Assembly: GCA_009741485.1 (NCBI GenBank)
Contig: CM019214.1
Location: 5,760,509 to 5,824,508, forward strand
Source: Malurus cyaneus samueli
Lineage: Eukaryota > Chordata > Aves > Passeriformes > Maluridae
Direction: 5' to 3'
Length of the DNA: 64,000 nt
Shown here: positions 63,741-64,000 of the stretch, one piece after another
Layout: the number at the start of each line of letters is the position of its first letter
Numbering within the stretch: position 1 is the stretch's first letter
Program-made: the position numbers and the translations under genes
The notes under the pieces: model-generated
What the model was told of the DNA's origin: nothing
The model's database searches: none
What the model saw: only the letters and a program-made list of their open reading frames with translations

Positions 63741-64000
63741 TAATGAGGAGAAATGTACCATGCATGCTCTTAAATATCTCATGAAAAATCGGACCGTGAA
63801 TGAATGATTAAAAATTACAAGCCTTTATTACTATAAATTAATTGCTTTGAAAGCTGTGAAAGAAACAAAACATATGACCCTACAGCCTCACATCTCCAAT
63901 CTATTCATTACATTAATGTACAGAGAAATAATTTTGCAATGCTTGTTATAATTTTTTTCTAAATAAGCCTAATGTGGTTAACTGAAGTGTGCGCTTCATT
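63741..64000. other. Unique AT-rich edge segment
   Basis: Contains TTTGATTGTTAATG, TCGGACCGTG, GAATGATTAAAAATTAC and TAAATTAATTGC. These words are compatible with a developmental enhancer but not diagnostic. It runs off the window edge. Confidence 0.3.

Noticed and set aside
1..64000. Bacterial-style genes, operons, ribosome binding sites, tRNA or rRNA genes
   Set aside because: CR1 and ERV content show a bird genome; no tRNA cloverleaf, rRNA or snRNA sequence was recognised by reading.

Overview
This window looks like non-coding DNA from a bird, most probably a songbird. It is AT-rich and has no recognisable protein-coding gene on either strand. The assignment rests on its interspersed repeats: four 5'-truncated CR1 LINE 3' ends with the avian ATTCTATGA-type tail, and several avian endogenous-retrovirus LTRs. 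These identifications come from recalled family consensus patterns, not from a database search. It could be intergenic (a gene desert) or lie inside a very long intron; the sequence alone does not decide.

Layout. 1-3.5 kb: unique AT-rich DNA. 3.5-4.1 kb: an old, diverged, nearly full-length LTR (family A) on the + strand. 4.1-16 kb: unique DNA with an AT microsatellite, a perfect short hairpin and two segments that resemble regulatory elements. 16.05-16.19 kb: CR1 fragment. 18.1-18.4 kb: a CpG-bearing segment. 24.2-24.5 kb: a 256-bp T/G-only style tract followed by C/T-rich DNA. 25.64-26.05 kb: a complete solo LTR with a 6-bp target-site duplication and a hairpin at each end. 29.6-30.9 kb: a compound retroviral locus with a family A LTR, a short leader-like piece, another LTR inserted and a second family A LTR piece, the family A parts on the minus strand. 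31.5 and 34.9 kb: CR1 fragments of opposite orientation. 38.4 kb: compound trinucleotide microsatellites. 39.94-40.47 kb: the youngest-looking insertion, a complete solo LTR with a perfect 5-bp duplication. 43.9-44.0 kb: a 122-bp candidate exon with good splice signals. 48.06-48.18 kb: CR1 fragment. 50.1-50.6 kb: two small tandem duplications. 60.2-60.8 kb: the strongest candidate for a conserved regulatory element. The rest is unique AT-rich DNA with homopolymers.

The short open reading frames throughout are what chance gives in such DNA; many begin at GTG or TTG, which vertebrates rarely use, or are translations of homopolymer tracts. No gene network can be described. I found no evidence of a new biological system; the most useful leads are the nested retroviral locus, the hairpin-ended LTR, the candidate exon and the possible conserved elements.
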